Assembly (NCBI GenBank): GCA_003279945.1
Contig: QCGK01000007.1
Location: 1 to 64,000 of the forward strand
Direction of reading: 5' to 3'
Source of the DNA: Prochlorococcus sp. AG-388-A01
Lineage (GTDB): Bacteria > Cyanobacteriota > Cyanobacteriia > PCC-6307 > Cyanobiaceae
Length of the DNA: 64,000 nucleotides
The notes beneath the pieces were generated by a model, which worked only from the letters and a program-made list of their open reading frames with translations, was not told where the DNA came from and made no database searches. The first letter of the stretch is position 1. Every line of letters starts with the position of its first letter. Position numbers and translations under genes: made by a program. Positions 53,830 through 63,727 of this stretch are shown piece by piece.

Positions 53830-56052
53830 TTATGTTAACTCTAAATCGATTTGATATTTGAGAATATCGACTTTTATAATCTTAATTTTTATTTCATCTC
53901 CAACTTTATATGATTTTTTAGATTTCCTTCCAATCAATAAATTTTGTCTTGATCTATATTCATACCAATCATTATTAAGAGTACTAACGTGAACAAGACC
54001 TTCTACATTTAGTTCTGATACCTCAACAAAAAAACCATAACTTTGCACAGATAATATAAAGCCACTATAAATATTTCCTATTAATTTTTCTGCCTTTCTT
54101 ACTTTTTTAATACTTATCATATTAGATTTATATTGGTTTACTTTAGACTTATATTCATTAAGTTTTTCGATAATAAAACTATTAAAAAAAATATCAATAT
54201 TCTTTGAAATTGATGAATTAAAAATACCCCAATTTACTAATTTCAATGAATTACTCTCCAATATATTTATTTCATTAGTATTACTTTTCTTTGATTTCTT
54301 CCCATTTATTATCATATTAAAAATGCAGTATTGATTCATAAGATTGATGAAGTCATATCCAGGAATTGTCCATGGAGATATAAATAGTTTTTCTGATTCA
54401 TCAATATCTGCATTATTAGAAATCAGGCTTACTTCATTTTCCTTAAACTCATTAATTAAGAGATTATTTAATATTCTTTTTTTGTTATCATCTACGCATA
54501 ATTTAATTACTTGACTAAATGATAAATTACCATTTTCATCTAGTTCTATATCTTTATCGATAAATTCTGAATATTTGATGATTTCATTTGCATTAATATA
54601 ATCTAATCCCTTTGAGAGGTAACCTACACTTTTTAAGCCATATTGATTTGAATGTTTGAACCATATTAAATTCGCTTCATGTAGTATTGGAGAAAGAAAT
54701 GTTTGGCAGTCATCTTTTTTTAATGGTTCAAAATATCCTTTTGAGGATTCAGCTGGATTGTGAATAAAGAATTCATCTAATGATTGAATTTTGTTAATTG
54801 GTGAAGGGATTTCAACTTTACCAGCCAAGAGTTGTTTCTGTCTGAATGAAGTTGAAATTTCAAGTATTTTATCTAAATCCTCTATATGTTCTTTTATAGG
54901 TTTTAGTAAAGGTGAGGTAATTCTAGTTTTACTTTTTCTAGATAGAAGCGCCTCAGTATGATCACTTCCTACGATAAGGGAGCATCTTACTAAAGTAAGA
55001 TGAAAAGACCATGCAGTTATTTCATTATCGCTATTTAAATGTAAGCAGAGGCTTATTGCTTCATTCTTTTCACCTAAGTTAAATTCAGAGGCATTTCTTA
55101 AGGCTTCAGAAAGGTAGTTTTGCCAATTATTCAATAAGGGTAATGATTCAAATCCATTAATGAATATTTCTAACGATTTTTTACTACTTAGTTCTACTCT
55201 TTCTGCAAGATTATTTGTATGCAACCATAATTTAGTATTTATATCTTTTCCCTTCTCTATTTGAATCATTGGGAGGATTGGAGAATTATCAGAATTCCAA
55301 CTTTTGAACAAATAAGATTTTTTATCTGATAAGTCTATTCTTTCCCTTTTTTCTATCTTTTTAGATTTAATAAGAGTTTCATTGCATAGCTTGATGATAT
55401 TGCTTTTAGATAAAACAAAATCTGTATCTAATTTCTCATTATTTTTTAGTTGTAGTTCTTGTATTACATGGCCAAATCCTTCTTCTTGACCTATCGGAAA
55501 TCTATCAATTTCGACTTTAACTATATTTTTATTATCAGGTTTGTATGCGTATTTCTTATCCTCTTTTGGAAGTTTTATTTTAGAAAGAATCCTATCATCG
55601 ATAGGAATCGCATATATATCATTGTTTATTATTTCAACTTTAGAAAGAAGTATTTGGTTTGATCTTTCAAGAATGCAATCAACTATTCCCTCAGGAGATC
55701 TTCTTCTGTAACCCTCTTTTATTATCCTTACTAAAACTTTATCTCCATTCCATGCATAATTAAGTAAATTTTCTTTAATATATATATCTTCTTTGTTTTT
55801 TTCCCTTACAGCAAAGCAATACCCTTTACTACTGCATCTTATTTTGGCGACAATATGATCGCTTTCACTTGAGCAGGTATATTCATCTTCTGCATTTTTA
55901 TTAATTATTTCAAGCTTTTCTAAAGCTGTTAAAGCAATATCTAATTTATCCTTATCAGATTTTTTTGTTATCTTTAATGATCTGCATAATTTTTTATATT
56001 CTAAGCCTTCTGACTGATTTAAATTGTCAATTATTGAAGATGTTGTGAACAT
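53830..56052 (-). CDS. RNase II/R (RNB) family protein, catalytic residues apparently lost
   Basis: 740 aa with cold-shock-like N-terminal part and C-terminal S1 domain (GFILSVQSYGFFVEVSELNVEGLVHVSTL); RNB signatures degenerate. Confidence 0.82.
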   Translation of the reverse strand: MFTTSSIIDNLNQSEGLEYKKLCRSLKITKKSDKDKLDIALTALEKLEIINKNAEDEYTCSSESDHIVAKIRCSSKGYCFAVREKNKEDIYIKENLLNYAWNGDKVLVRIIKEGYRRRSPEGIVDCILERSNQILLSKVEIINNDIYAIPIDDRILSKIKLPKEDKKYAYKPDNKNIVKVEIDRFPIGQEEGFGHVIQELQLKNNEKLDTDFVLSKSNIIKLCNETLIKSKKIEKRERIDLSDKKSYLFKSWNSDNSPILPMIQIEKGKDINTKLWLHTNNLAERVELSSKKSLEIFINGFESLPLLNNWQNYLSEALRNASEFNLGEKNEAISLCLHLNSDNEITAWSFHLTLVRCSLIVGSDHTEALLSRKSKTRITSPLLKPIKEHIEDLDKILEISTSFRQKQLLAGKVEIPSPINKIQSLDEFFIHNPAESSKGYFEPLKKDDCQTFLSPILHEANLIWFKHSNQYGLKSVGYLSKGLDYINANEIIKYSEFIDKDIELDENGNLSFSQVIKLCVDDNKKRILNNLLINEFKENEVSLISNNADIDESEKLFISPWTIPGYDFINLMNQYCIFNMIINGKKSKKSNTNEINILESNSLKLVNWGIFNSSISKNIDIFFNSFIIEKLNEYKSKVNQYKSNMISIKKVRKAEKLIGNIYSGFILSVQSYGFFVEVSELNVEGLVHVSTLNNDWYEYRSRQNLLIGRKSKKSYKVGDEIKIKIIKVDILKYQIDLELT

Positions 56053-56125
56053 GGTACAAATGAAAATTATAAATTAATTTAGTTGTATATACTCCATTAT
56101 GACACTTCATTATCCCAGCTTAAAA

Positions 56126-56437
56126 CTAATTATTTTGTATGTCTCTTTTCTCTTCTTTGTCGATAGCTAAATAGTTTATAAAAAGCTTTATACCAATAAT
56201 AAAAAATGTTATGGAGGCTATTGATTTAAGAACTATCTCGGGTAAAAAACTTGAAATAGAACCACCTGTCAATGCTCCAAGCAAACTAGCAAAGACAAGT
56301 GCAGAAGAAGATCCTAAAAAAACTGCTAATGGTTTATTAGAAGTGCCACTTATAGTTAAAGTAGCTAGTTGGGTTTTGTCACCTAATTCAGCTATAAAAA
56401 CGGTTAAAAATGTTGATAGTAATAAACTTAAAACCAT
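56126..56437 (-). CDS. TMEM165/GDT1 (UPF0016) family half-size transporter
   Basis: FIAELGDKTQLATLTISG. Confidence 0.92.
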   Translation of the reverse strand: MVLSLLLSTFLTVFIAELGDKTQLATLTISGTSNKPLAVFLGSSSALVFASLLGALTGGSISSFLPEIVLKSIASITFFIIGIKLFINYLAIDKEEKRDIQNN

Positions 56438-56764
56438 TTATAAATAATTTTTGAATGTATCATAGGCTAAAAAAATACTTATTATTATCATCAAGGCACT
56501 AGTAAATAAGGCAAATTTACTTGCAGATATTTTATTTGACAACCATTTTCCAATAAGAACTCCTACTACACTAGAGCTTATTAAAGCTAAAGAACTCCCA
56601 AGAAAAACAATTATTGGCTTCCCCGATTCAGCAGAAAGCATTAGAGTAGCTATCTGAGTTTTATCTCCAAGTTCAGCAATAAAAATTGTTGTAAAAGTTG
56701 TAATAAATATAGATAAGAAACTTTTCTCTATATTGTTATCTTTTTTTTCTAATTTACTATTCAT
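56438..56764 (-). CDS. TMEM165/GDT1 (UPF0016) family half-size transporter
   Basis: FIAELGDKTQIATLMLSA; tandem paralogue. Confidence 0.92.
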   Translation of the reverse strand: MNSKLEKKDNNIEKSFLSIFITTFTTIFIAELGDKTQIATLMLSAESGKPIIVFLGSSLALISSSVVGVLIGKWLSNKISASKFALFTSALMIIISIFLAYDTFKNYL

Positions 56765-57108
56765 TTCCCTGAAACGGCCATTTTAAAGTCTTTCATTTCT
56801 TTGCTTTTGTAACCATAATTCGATGAGATATGTTGTTTGCAGCAATCTATAAGGAATTTATCACCAGATTTCATATATCCCTTAAATGAAGTTGAGAATT
56901 CATTTACTCGGCAAAAATGAGGTCTGTTTTCGTATATTAAGCATTTTTTATTTTCTCTGTCTAGATTTTTGCACCATCCATCTTTAGCTGTCATGGAATT
57001 TATTAGAGCAATATCTTCTTCGTTAAGTTTGTCAGCTAAATCGCTTCTTTCGGTCAAGTTGAATTTACAACAAGCTCCGCAATTTTCTATGCATGTCCAT
57101 GATTTCAT
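56761..57108 (-). CDS. YkgJ-type cysteine cluster protein
   Basis: CIENCGACCKF and CLIYENRPHFCR. Confidence 0.85.
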   Translation of the reverse strand: MKSWTCIENCGACCKFNLTERSDLADKLNEEDIALINSMTAKDGWCKNLDRENKKCLIYENRPHFCRVNEFSTSFKGYMKSGDKFLIDCCKQHISSNYGYKSKEMKDFKMAVSGK

Positions 57109-57189
57109 AATTTAATTCAATCTTGTAACGTATCAGTACAGTTTCATCATTTATTTGTAAAAATAGTATCACAAAATATATTAATTATC

Positions 57190-57267
57190 ATGGCAACACT
57201 TATTCCTTTAGCCGTAGTTGCGCTTGCAGGGCCAGCAATAATAGCTTTAGTATTTTATCGTAAATAA
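57190..57267 (+). CDS. psb30: Psb30/Ycf12-like photosystem II microprotein (25 aa): MATLIPLAVVALAGPAIIALVFYRK
   Basis: manual translation; LAGPAIIALVFYR resembles the Psb30 C-terminal half. Confidence 0.7.
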   Translation: MATLIPLAVVALAGPAIIALVFYRK

Positions 57268-57277
57268 CAGAAATTTT

Positions 57278-58042
57278 TTGGTGACGCATCTTGAGGGTGT
57301 TTATTGGGACCTAGATGGTACTATCGCAAATACTGAATTAGAGGCCCATTTACCAGCTTTTAATCTAGCTTTTAATGATTATTGTCTTGGTTGGACTTGG
57401 GATACTAATATTTACATCAAGCTTTTGAAAATTAATGGTGGTAAAAACAGGATAGCCTACTATTCTCAATTAAATAATTATAATTTGCCAGATGATTTAA
57501 TCACTAAAATTCATCAAAAAAAACAGTTTTATTATCTAGAAATTATAAAAAAAAATTGTGTTAAATTTAAAACTGGTGTTTTTAGATTAATAAATGAATT
57601 ACATAGAAAAAAAGTAAGACAATTTATTGTTACTTCAAGTTCTAAAAAGCAAGTTGATTTACTTGTGGAATATCTGTTTAATGGTTTTAATCCATTTGAG
57701 TTCATTATTTCAAGTGAGGACGTTGAATTAAAGAAACCTGATCCATTACCTTATTTAAAAGCAGTTCAAATAAGTGGAATTAGAAAAAAAAATTCAATAG
57801 TTTTCGAAGATTCTAATCCGGGATTGAAATCTTCATTGGCAGCAAACTTACCGACAATTTTTGTTCCTTCTAATATTCCTACAGTTCTTGAAAAAAATAT
57901 TAAATTAGATTGTATTTTAGAGAGTCTAGGTGATGAGAACAATGTGGCAAATGTAATTAAAGGTCCTAAACTAAAAAAATCATATGTTGAGTATAGCTTC
58001 CTAAGTGATTTTTTAATGTCTGTTAGCAATGCAAAAAACTAA
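57278..58042 (+). CDS. HAD-superfamily hydrolase, CbbY/phosphatase-like
   Basis: YWDLDGTIANTE, FIVTSSSKKQ and VFEDSNPGLKS. Confidence 0.9.
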   Translation: MVTHLEGVYWDLDGTIANTELEAHLPAFNLAFNDYCLGWTWDTNIYIKLLKINGGKNRIAYYSQLNNYNLPDDLITKIHQKKQFYYLEIIKKNCVKFKTGVFRLINELHRKKVRQFIVTSSSKKQVDLLVEYLFNGFNPFEFIISSEDVELKKPDPLPYLKAVQISGIRKKNSIVFEDSNPGLKSSLAANLPTIFVPSNIPTVLEKNIKLDCILESLGDENNVANVIKGPKLKKSYVEYSFLSDFLMSVSNAKN

Positions 58043-58355
58043 TTTCTCTAGGCTTACCTATCAATTTAATAATTTATTATTTGGTTTTCTAAGTGAAACA
58101 TGGAAGTCTAAATCTATTGGACTAATTTCTGTTTTGACAGGTTATTTTTTGTTTGCAAATTTTATTACAAAATTTATATCTGAGGGTAAAAATGAGTTAA
58201 TTATGGTTCCCATAATTATATTTTTTATTGAAATTATTATAAGAATTAAGCCTTCATCAAATTCAAGATTTTATTATCTATGGTCCGTAGTTGATAAAAT
58301 AAGAATCGGTGCAATCTATGCCGTTATACTTGAAGCATTTAAATTAGGATCTTAA
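58029..58355 (+). CDS. Ycf20/DUF565-like membrane protein
   Basis: SKSIGLISVLTGYFLFANFI and WSVVDKIRIGAIYAVILEAFKLGS. Confidence 0.75.
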   Translation: MQKTNFSRLTYQFNNLLFGFLSETWKSKSIGLISVLTGYFLFANFITKFISEGKNELIMVPIIIFFIEIIIRIKPSSNSRFYYLWSVVDKIRIGAIYAVILEAFKLGS

Positions 58356-58358
58356 AAT

Positions 58359-58532
58359 CTATTCTTCTTCTTCTTCTTCTTCTATAGGATAAACAAATCC
58401 TTGAGCTTTACCAGTTAAAACTGATTTACCTAAAGATATAGCTTTTTGAGCTGCTAAAGCAGCTTTTCCTTTCCAGACAGCATGTCTATGGTTTCTTTTG
58501 CTTTTTGATTTTTTCTTCTTTGGTACAGCCAT
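58359..58532 (-). CDS. rpmF: 50S ribosomal protein L32, poly-Glu C-terminus
   Basis: manual translation [57 protein letters not shown]. Confidence 0.93.
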   Translation of the reverse strand: MAVPKKKKSKSKRNHRHAVWKGKAALAAQKAISLGKSVLTGKAQGFVYPIEEEEEEE

Positions 58533-58663
58533 TCTTTTTCTTTATTTCCATATTATAATATAACCTTTAGGTGGTTATCTCCAAAACTTTTGAGTATATT
58601 TTGTTTATATACGTCAATTTTTTAAATAAGCATATATGCTTTATTAATCACTTATAAAGATTA

Positions 58664-60418
58664 GTGTTTAGATCAAAATTCTCATATTCAAATTCTAAAT
58701 CAAGTTATTCGGATCTTATAGAAGATATAGAGTCGGGAAACATAGAATCAATATATTTCTATCCTAGGCAGAGAGAGATTGATGTTCTTTATAAAAATGG
58801 TAATAAATTTAAAATACCTATCCTTTACAACGATCAATTAATTCTTGAAAAGGCCTCCGAAAATAAAGTAGAACTTACTATTAACAATAGTAGAAAAGAA
58901 GCTTCAGCAGCTAATTCGTTTGCCTCAATTAGTCTTTTCCTTATTTTCATATTAGCTATAGTATTAATCTTAAGAAGTACATCAAAATTGGCTTCTAGAG
59001 CCTTTGGCTTTAGTAAAAATCAATCTAAATTTGTAACTATTGATGATGTAGATACAAGATTCGATGATGTTGCTGGTGTTCCTGAAGCCGCAGATGAATT
59101 AAAAGAGGTAATAACTTTTTTGAAGGAACCAAAAAAGTTTGAAAATCTTGGAGCAAAAGTTCCTAAAGGTGTCATTTTAATTGGTCCTCCTGGAACAGGT
59201 AAAACATTATTGGCTAAAGCAATTGCTGGCGAATCAGGAGTGCCTTTTCTCTCAATAGCGGCATCAGAGTTTGTAGAACTTTTTGTTGGTGTTGGCGCCA
59301 GCCGAGTGCGAGATCTATTTGCTAAGGCTAAGGAAAAATCTCCTTGTATAATTTTTATTGATGAAATTGATTCTATTGGTAGGCAAAGAGGTTCTGGGAT
59401 TGGAGGTGGAAATGATGAAAGAGAGCAAACTCTTAATCAACTTCTAACTGAATTAGATGGGTTTGCTGATAATTCAGGGATTATTGTTTTAGCAGCCACA
59501 AATAGACCAGATATTTTAGATGCAGCTTTGTTAAGACCAGGTAGATTTGATAGGAAAATAGAAGTAATGCTTCCAGATTTAGATGGTAGAAAAAAAATTC
59601 TCTCAGTTCATTCTCTTTCAAAACCACTATCTAGCGACGTTGACTTGGGATATTGGGCTTCAAGAACAGTTGGATTTTCTGGGGCAGATCTTGCAAACTT
59701 AATGAACGAGAGTGCTATTCACTGTGCAAGAGATGTATCCAAATTTATCAGTGATATTCATATAGAAAATGCTCTAGATAAAATTACTATTGGGTTAAGG
59801 ACTTCTTTAATAACTTCTCCTAATACGAAAAAAATTATTGCATATAACGAAGTAGGAAGAGCTATTGTTTCTGCCGTGAGAAATGGGATTGAATCAGTAG
59901 ATAAGATTACAATTTTACCTAGGTCGGGTTCATTAGGAGGATATACAAAAATATGCCCAGATGAAGATGTAATTTCTAGTGGCTTGATTTCAAAAAAATT
60001 ATTATTTTCAAAAATCGAAATTGCTCTCGCAGGAAGAGCCGCAGAAACTATAGTTTTTGGCAAAAGTGAAATTACACAATGTTCCATAAACGATATTTCT
60101 TATGCTACGAATGTAGTAAGAGAAATGGTAACAAAATATGGATTCTCGATTATTGGTCCAATTTCAATGGACTCTGATAATAATGAAATGTTTTTGGGAG
60201 AAGGATTATTTACGAGAAAGCCTCTCATAGCAGAAAATACTAGTTCTAGAATTGATAATGAAATAATAAAGATTTCTAAAATTTCCTTAAATAATTCAAT
60301 AGAAATATTGAAAAAAAATAGAGTTTTACTAGATAAATTAGTTGAAATACTTATAAATCATGAAACTATAGATAAAAAACTGTTTAAATCAACAACTTCT
60401 AAATTGTTGAATGTGTGA
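58664..60418 (+). CDS. FtsH-family AAA+ protein lacking the HEXXH zinc motif (putative pseudoprotease)
   Basis: [32 protein letters not shown] and [17 protein letters not shown] intact; NEVGR in place of HEXGH. Confidence 0.93.
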   Translation: MFRSKFSYSNSKSSYSDLIEDIESGNIESIYFYPRQREIDVLYKNGNKFKIPILYNDQLILEKASENKVELTINNSRKEASAANSFASISLFLIFILAIVLILRSTSKLASRAFGFSKNQSKFVTIDDVDTRFDDVAGVPEAADELKEVITFLKEPKKFENLGAKVPKGVILIGPPGTGKTLLAKAIAGESGVPFLSIAASEFVELFVGVGASRVRDLFAKAKEKSPCIIFIDEIDSIGRQRGSGIGGGNDEREQTLNQLLTELDGFADNSGIIVLAATNRPDILDAALLRPGRFDRKIEVMLPDLDGRKKILSVHSLSKPLSSDVDLGYWASRTVGFSGADLANLMNESAIHCARDVSKFISDIHIENALDKITIGLRTSLITSPNTKKIIAYNEVGRAIVSAVRNGIESVDKITILPRSGSLGGYTKICPDEDVISSGLISKKLLFSKIEIALAGRAAETIVFGKSEITQCSINDISYATNVVREMVTKYGFSIIGPISMDSDNNEMFLGEGLFTRKPLIAENTSSRIDNEIIKISKISLNNSIEILKKNRVLLDKLVEILINHETIDKKLFKSTTSKLLNV

Positions 60419-60458
60419 TTTAATTGCTTTAATTTAAATAATAAATAAAATTTCTTTC

Positions 60459-61211
60459 TTGATAATTAAAAACAATCCAACAAGGTTATTAATTACTCTA
60501 TCAATCTTGGTTGTTCTTCCATTTGTGCAAAAACAATGGTTTAATTTATATTTATTTAATATTAATGATATTTCTTTTTATTCAATTCTTTACTATTTGA
60601 GCGGCATTATATGTCCATCTCTAATATGTTTAAACTCCTTAAATAACTATACATATTATAGATTTAATAAGAATAAAATTTATAGTAAAAAGATAATTAA
60701 AGGGAAAGCTTTATTATTTATAGTATCTATTAATTTGATATTACTCTCATACTTAATAGCTGACTATATATTTATAAACTTTGATCTTATATTTAATTTA
60801 TTTCTCGAAGGAATTAATTTACAACAACCTAATATTTTTCAGTTAAGTTTATTAATACTTTTAATTTCTATTTTATTAATATTCAGGAATTCTAGGCTTT
60901 TATTAAAAAAATTAATATTAGCAAATTTTATTTTGATTTCTTTTTACATTTGGTATCTTCAAACTAATAACATTAATATTGATGATCAGTTTTATATTTA
61001 TAGATATTTTGGTTTAAATGACATAAATTTAAGTAATGTTTTTATTTTAGTAGCTATAGAAATATCTTTTTTTACATGGTCTTTTCTATCGTATAAAAAT
61101 AATTTAAGCGATTGGATAGTTAATATTCCACAAAAAGAGGATATTATCCCCTTTTTGAATATTTTTAGTTTTTATTTTTTTATAATAATTTATTACTTAA
61201 TACTTACATAA
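60459..61211 (+). CDS. hypothetical multi-TM protein
   Basis: ORF of 250 aa, at least six hydrophobic segments. Confidence 0.75.
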   Translation: MIIKNNPTRLLITLSILVVLPFVQKQWFNLYLFNINDISFYSILYYLSGIICPSLICLNSLNNYTYYRFNKNKIYSKKIIKGKALLFIVSINLILLSYLIADYIFINFDLIFNLFLEGINLQQPNIFQLSLLILLISILLIFRNSRLLLKKLILANFILISFYIWYLQTNNINIDDQFYIYRYFGLNDINLSNVFILVAIEISFFTWSFLSYKNNLSDWIVNIPQKEDIIPFLNIFSFYFFIIIYYLILT

Positions 61212-61226
61212 AATTTATTGATCATT

Positions 61227-61811
61227 CTATAGCGCTGAAAAATATTCTTTACTACCTTTTGGATCTTCCAACATTGTTTTCTCTCCCGGGGTCCAGTTTG
61301 CTGGACAAACTTCATCTGGATTTGCCGCTACGTATTGATACCCTTGAAGGATTCTAAGTGTTTCATCAACATTTCTGCCCACAGGAGCCTTGTTAACAGT
61401 CGTATGCATGACTATTCCTTCAGGATTAATGAGGAATAAACCTCTATCCGCCTCTCCATCATCATTAAGAACGTTATATGCCTGGCAAATTTCTCTTTTT
61501 AAGTCAGAAACTAATGGGTAGTTAATATCACCTATACCACCTTCATTTCTTGGGGTTTGTATCCAAGCTAAATGACAGTGTTTGCTATCAACTGATACAC
61601 CAAGTATTTCGGTATTAAGTGATGAGAAATCTTCATATCTATCACTAAATGCAGTGATTTCGGTTGGACATACAAATGTAAAGTCTAATGGGTAAAAGAA
61701 TAAAACAACCCATTTACCTCTTAGACCTGAAAGTGTAACCTCCTTAAACTCTTGATCATATACTGCTGTAGCACTAAAATCAGGTGCTTCTTGTCCTACT
61801 ATTAAGCTCAT
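61227..61811 (-). CDS. 2-Cys peroxiredoxin
   Basis: [15 protein letters not shown] and [11 protein letters not shown]. Confidence 0.96.
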   Translation of the reverse strand: MSLIVGQEAPDFSATAVYDQEFKEVTLSGLRGKWVVLFFYPLDFTFVCPTEITAFSDRYEDFSSLNTEILGVSVDSKHCHLAWIQTPRNEGGIGDINYPLVSDLKREICQAYNVLNDDGEADRGLFLINPEGIVMHTTVNKAPVGRNVDETLRILQGYQYVAANPDEVCPANWTPGEKTMLEDPKGSKEYFSAL

Positions 61812-61837
61812 GAATGAATTTTTCCTTATTTAAATTA

Positions 61838-61860
61838 TGTATGGTCTATAAAAGACCGTA
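61838..61860. promoter_or_regulatory. inverted repeat TATGGTCT-ATAAA-AGACCGTA upstream of the peroxiredoxin gene
   Basis: read directly; one T-G mismatch. Confidence 0.4.
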
Positions 61861-62109
61861 ATAAGCATTATAATTTTATTAATAATAAATTAGCAAGTTT
61901 TTTTCAAATTCAATGAAATGGCATTATTCCTTCTCGAGGAAGTTTACAATTTTAAATCATAATAAACTTTTAAAAAATCTCAAAAAGGAGTTAATCAAAT
62001 ACCCCATTAATAGGATTGATAATAAAAAATCAAATTAAAAGAAATTTTTTTTTATTTAAGATTACTTTAAATTCAAATCATTATAATTTTATTATTAGTA
62101 ATTTTAATC

Positions 62110-62268
62110 ATGGCAAATTATATTGAAAGATTAAGGGACAAAATTAAAATAAAAAAGTTCGATTCTAATCAGCCTGTTAGAGCTTGGATTTTCGTTTTAA
62201 TACTCAATATAGTGGGATTTGCGGGTTATTTTTACTTAAAGATAAATCATATACAACTAGGTAGTTGA
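62110..62268 (+). CDS. small single-TM protein (52 aa): MANYIERLRDKIKIKKFDSNQPVRAWIFVLILNIVGFAGYFYLKINHIQLGS
   Basis: manual translation; not in ORF track. Confidence 0.6.
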   Translation: MANYIERLRDKIKIKKFDSNQPVRAWIFVLILNIVGFAGYFYLKINHIQLGS

Positions 62269-62272
62269 TAAA

Positions 62273-62494
62273 TCATTTTATTTCTTTTTTGATAGATCGA
62301 CAAAAATTTTTTAATCTTTCATTACTTGTTAAGTCAGGTAATGTCCATATTAATTCTTTTTTCGGTATTGGATAATTACTCCATTCTTTGAATTCCTCGA
62401 TTATTGAAGCATTATTCAATTTTGATATAAAATTTTTTCGTTTTTTTATATGTTTTCGAATAACAGTCAAGTTTGTTTCAATATATTCCCTCAT
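62273..62494 (-). CDS. hypothetical protein
   Basis: ORF of 73 aa. Confidence 0.55.
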   Translation of the reverse strand: MREYIETNLTVIRKHIKKRKNFISKLNNASIIEEFKEWSNYPIPKKELIWTLPDLTSNERLKNFCRSIKKEIK

Positions 62495-62558
62495 AAGTAA
62501 ATACTAAATCTTTTATTAATCTACCATCTCGCTTGTATTATCTAATGTAGAATCTTGA

Positions 62559-62729
62559 TTAGACATTTTGCACTGCTTGAAAAAGACCGAATGAATAACC
62601 CCCTATAAGGATCCAGCCAAGTACGCTTGAAATTATGGTTGATCTTCTATTATGTCTCCTAATAGCTGATTCAATCATTTCATTCACTTCATCTCTATTT
62701 AGGTATTCATTTCTAGGTTCTTTTTTCAT
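62559..62729 (-). CDS. small single-TM protein (56 aa), MKKEPRNEYLNRDEVNEMIESAIRRHNRRSTIISSVLGWILIGGYSFGLFQAVQNV
   Basis: manual translation; not in ORF track. Confidence 0.65.
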   Translation of the reverse strand: MKKEPRNEYLNRDEVNEMIESAIRRHNRRSTIISSVLGWILIGGYSFGLFQAVQNV

Positions 62730-62925
62730 TTTTTTCTTTTACAATAAACGAATTTATAAAAAAGTGAGCTTAGGATTTTTACTTAACAGTTAAAGATTCA
62801 TATCTGAAGAATTTATAAATAATTTTGTATGTACGAATAAATATAATATTAAATTTAGGAGTAATTTTAAAAATTTAGAGATATAATTATTTAATTAAAA
62901 GAGCGCAGATTTTTAGATACAAATA

Positions 62926-63090
62926 ATGAATATTAATGATAAATCTGTTTTAGAAATCCTCAATAAACTTATTGCCATTGATAGGCTAAATAAAACTCAA
63001 ATTCTCCAAATGGTAAATTTAGTCTCGCTATCAAATGATATTAATGATTTAAACGATAATTTAAAATGGGAGAATACTAAACCTTTTTAA
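62926..63090 (+). CDS. small soluble protein (54 aa), MNINDKSVLEILNKLIAIDRLNKTQILQMVNLVSLSNDINDLNDNLKWENTKPF
   Basis: manual translation; not in ORF track. Confidence 0.55.
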   Translation: MNINDKSVLEILNKLIAIDRLNKTQILQMVNLVSLSNDINDLNDNLKWENTKPF

Positions 63091-63196
63091 CAAAATAAAT
63101 AAACTAAATATTGGATATTTATTAATACTTAGAATTTAAATAGAGCCAAATAATATATAAATGAATTAATTAAAAGTTTTCAAAATTATCTATATT

Positions 63197-63385
63197 TTAA
63201 ATATAATTTGTTTGAATGAATTTTTGGTAATAAGATTTGTTATAAGATACTTTCTCTTTATTACTATAATTAAGTGTTGTTTTCTTATCCTTGTTAAATG
63301 ATTTTATTACTATTATGGAAGTGAGAATTATTATTAATAAAATTAGTAAATCTCCAACAGTAATCCCTCTCTCATTGAGATTCAT
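63197..63385 (-). CDS. hypothetical single-TM protein
   Basis: ORF of 62 aa, ITVGDLLILLIIILTSIIVIKS. Confidence 0.6.
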   Translation of the reverse strand: MNLNERGITVGDLLILLIIILTSIIVIKSFNKDKKTTLNYSNKEKVSYNKSYYQKFIQTNYI

Positions 63386-63547
63386 AAGTGAATTTATATT
63401 TTCTTTAATATAGCCTTTTTTATTTAATAGAATAATAATTTTTACAAATATCCCTAAAAATATATATTAAGTAAATATAAAAAAAATATAAAAATATTAA
63501 GATTAAAGGCTACTAAATCATATAAAAATAATAAGTTAAATATATTT

Positions 63548-63727
63548 ATGGATATCAAAAAAGAAGTTTTCGGTTCTAATATTCCTGATTTTTTCTCTAA
63601 AGAGATGATTATCACAAAGAAATCTCTTAACGCAAATCAACTTAAATATACTTATCAAAAACATTTAATCTCAGATCTAGATTATAAGCACAAGGAATGG
63701 TCAAAATTTGTTGACATTAAGTTTTAA
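63548..63727 (+). CDS. small soluble protein (59 aa), MDIKKEVFGSNIPDFFSKEMIITKKSLNANQLKYTYQKHLISDLDYKHKEWSKFVDIKF
   Basis: manual translation; not in ORF track. Confidence 0.55.
   Translation: MDIKKEVFGSNIPDFFSKEMIITKKSLNANQLKYTYQKHLISDLDYKHKEWSKFVDIKF

Noticed and set aside
57128-57145. GTA-N9-TAC (gtaacgtatcagtac) upstream of the psb30-like gene, considered as an NtcA site
   Set aside because: Spacing is 9, not the consensus GTA-N8-TAC.
59758-60087. 109-aa minus-strand ORF
   Set aside because: Antisense to the FtsH-like gene; the sense frame is clearly coding.
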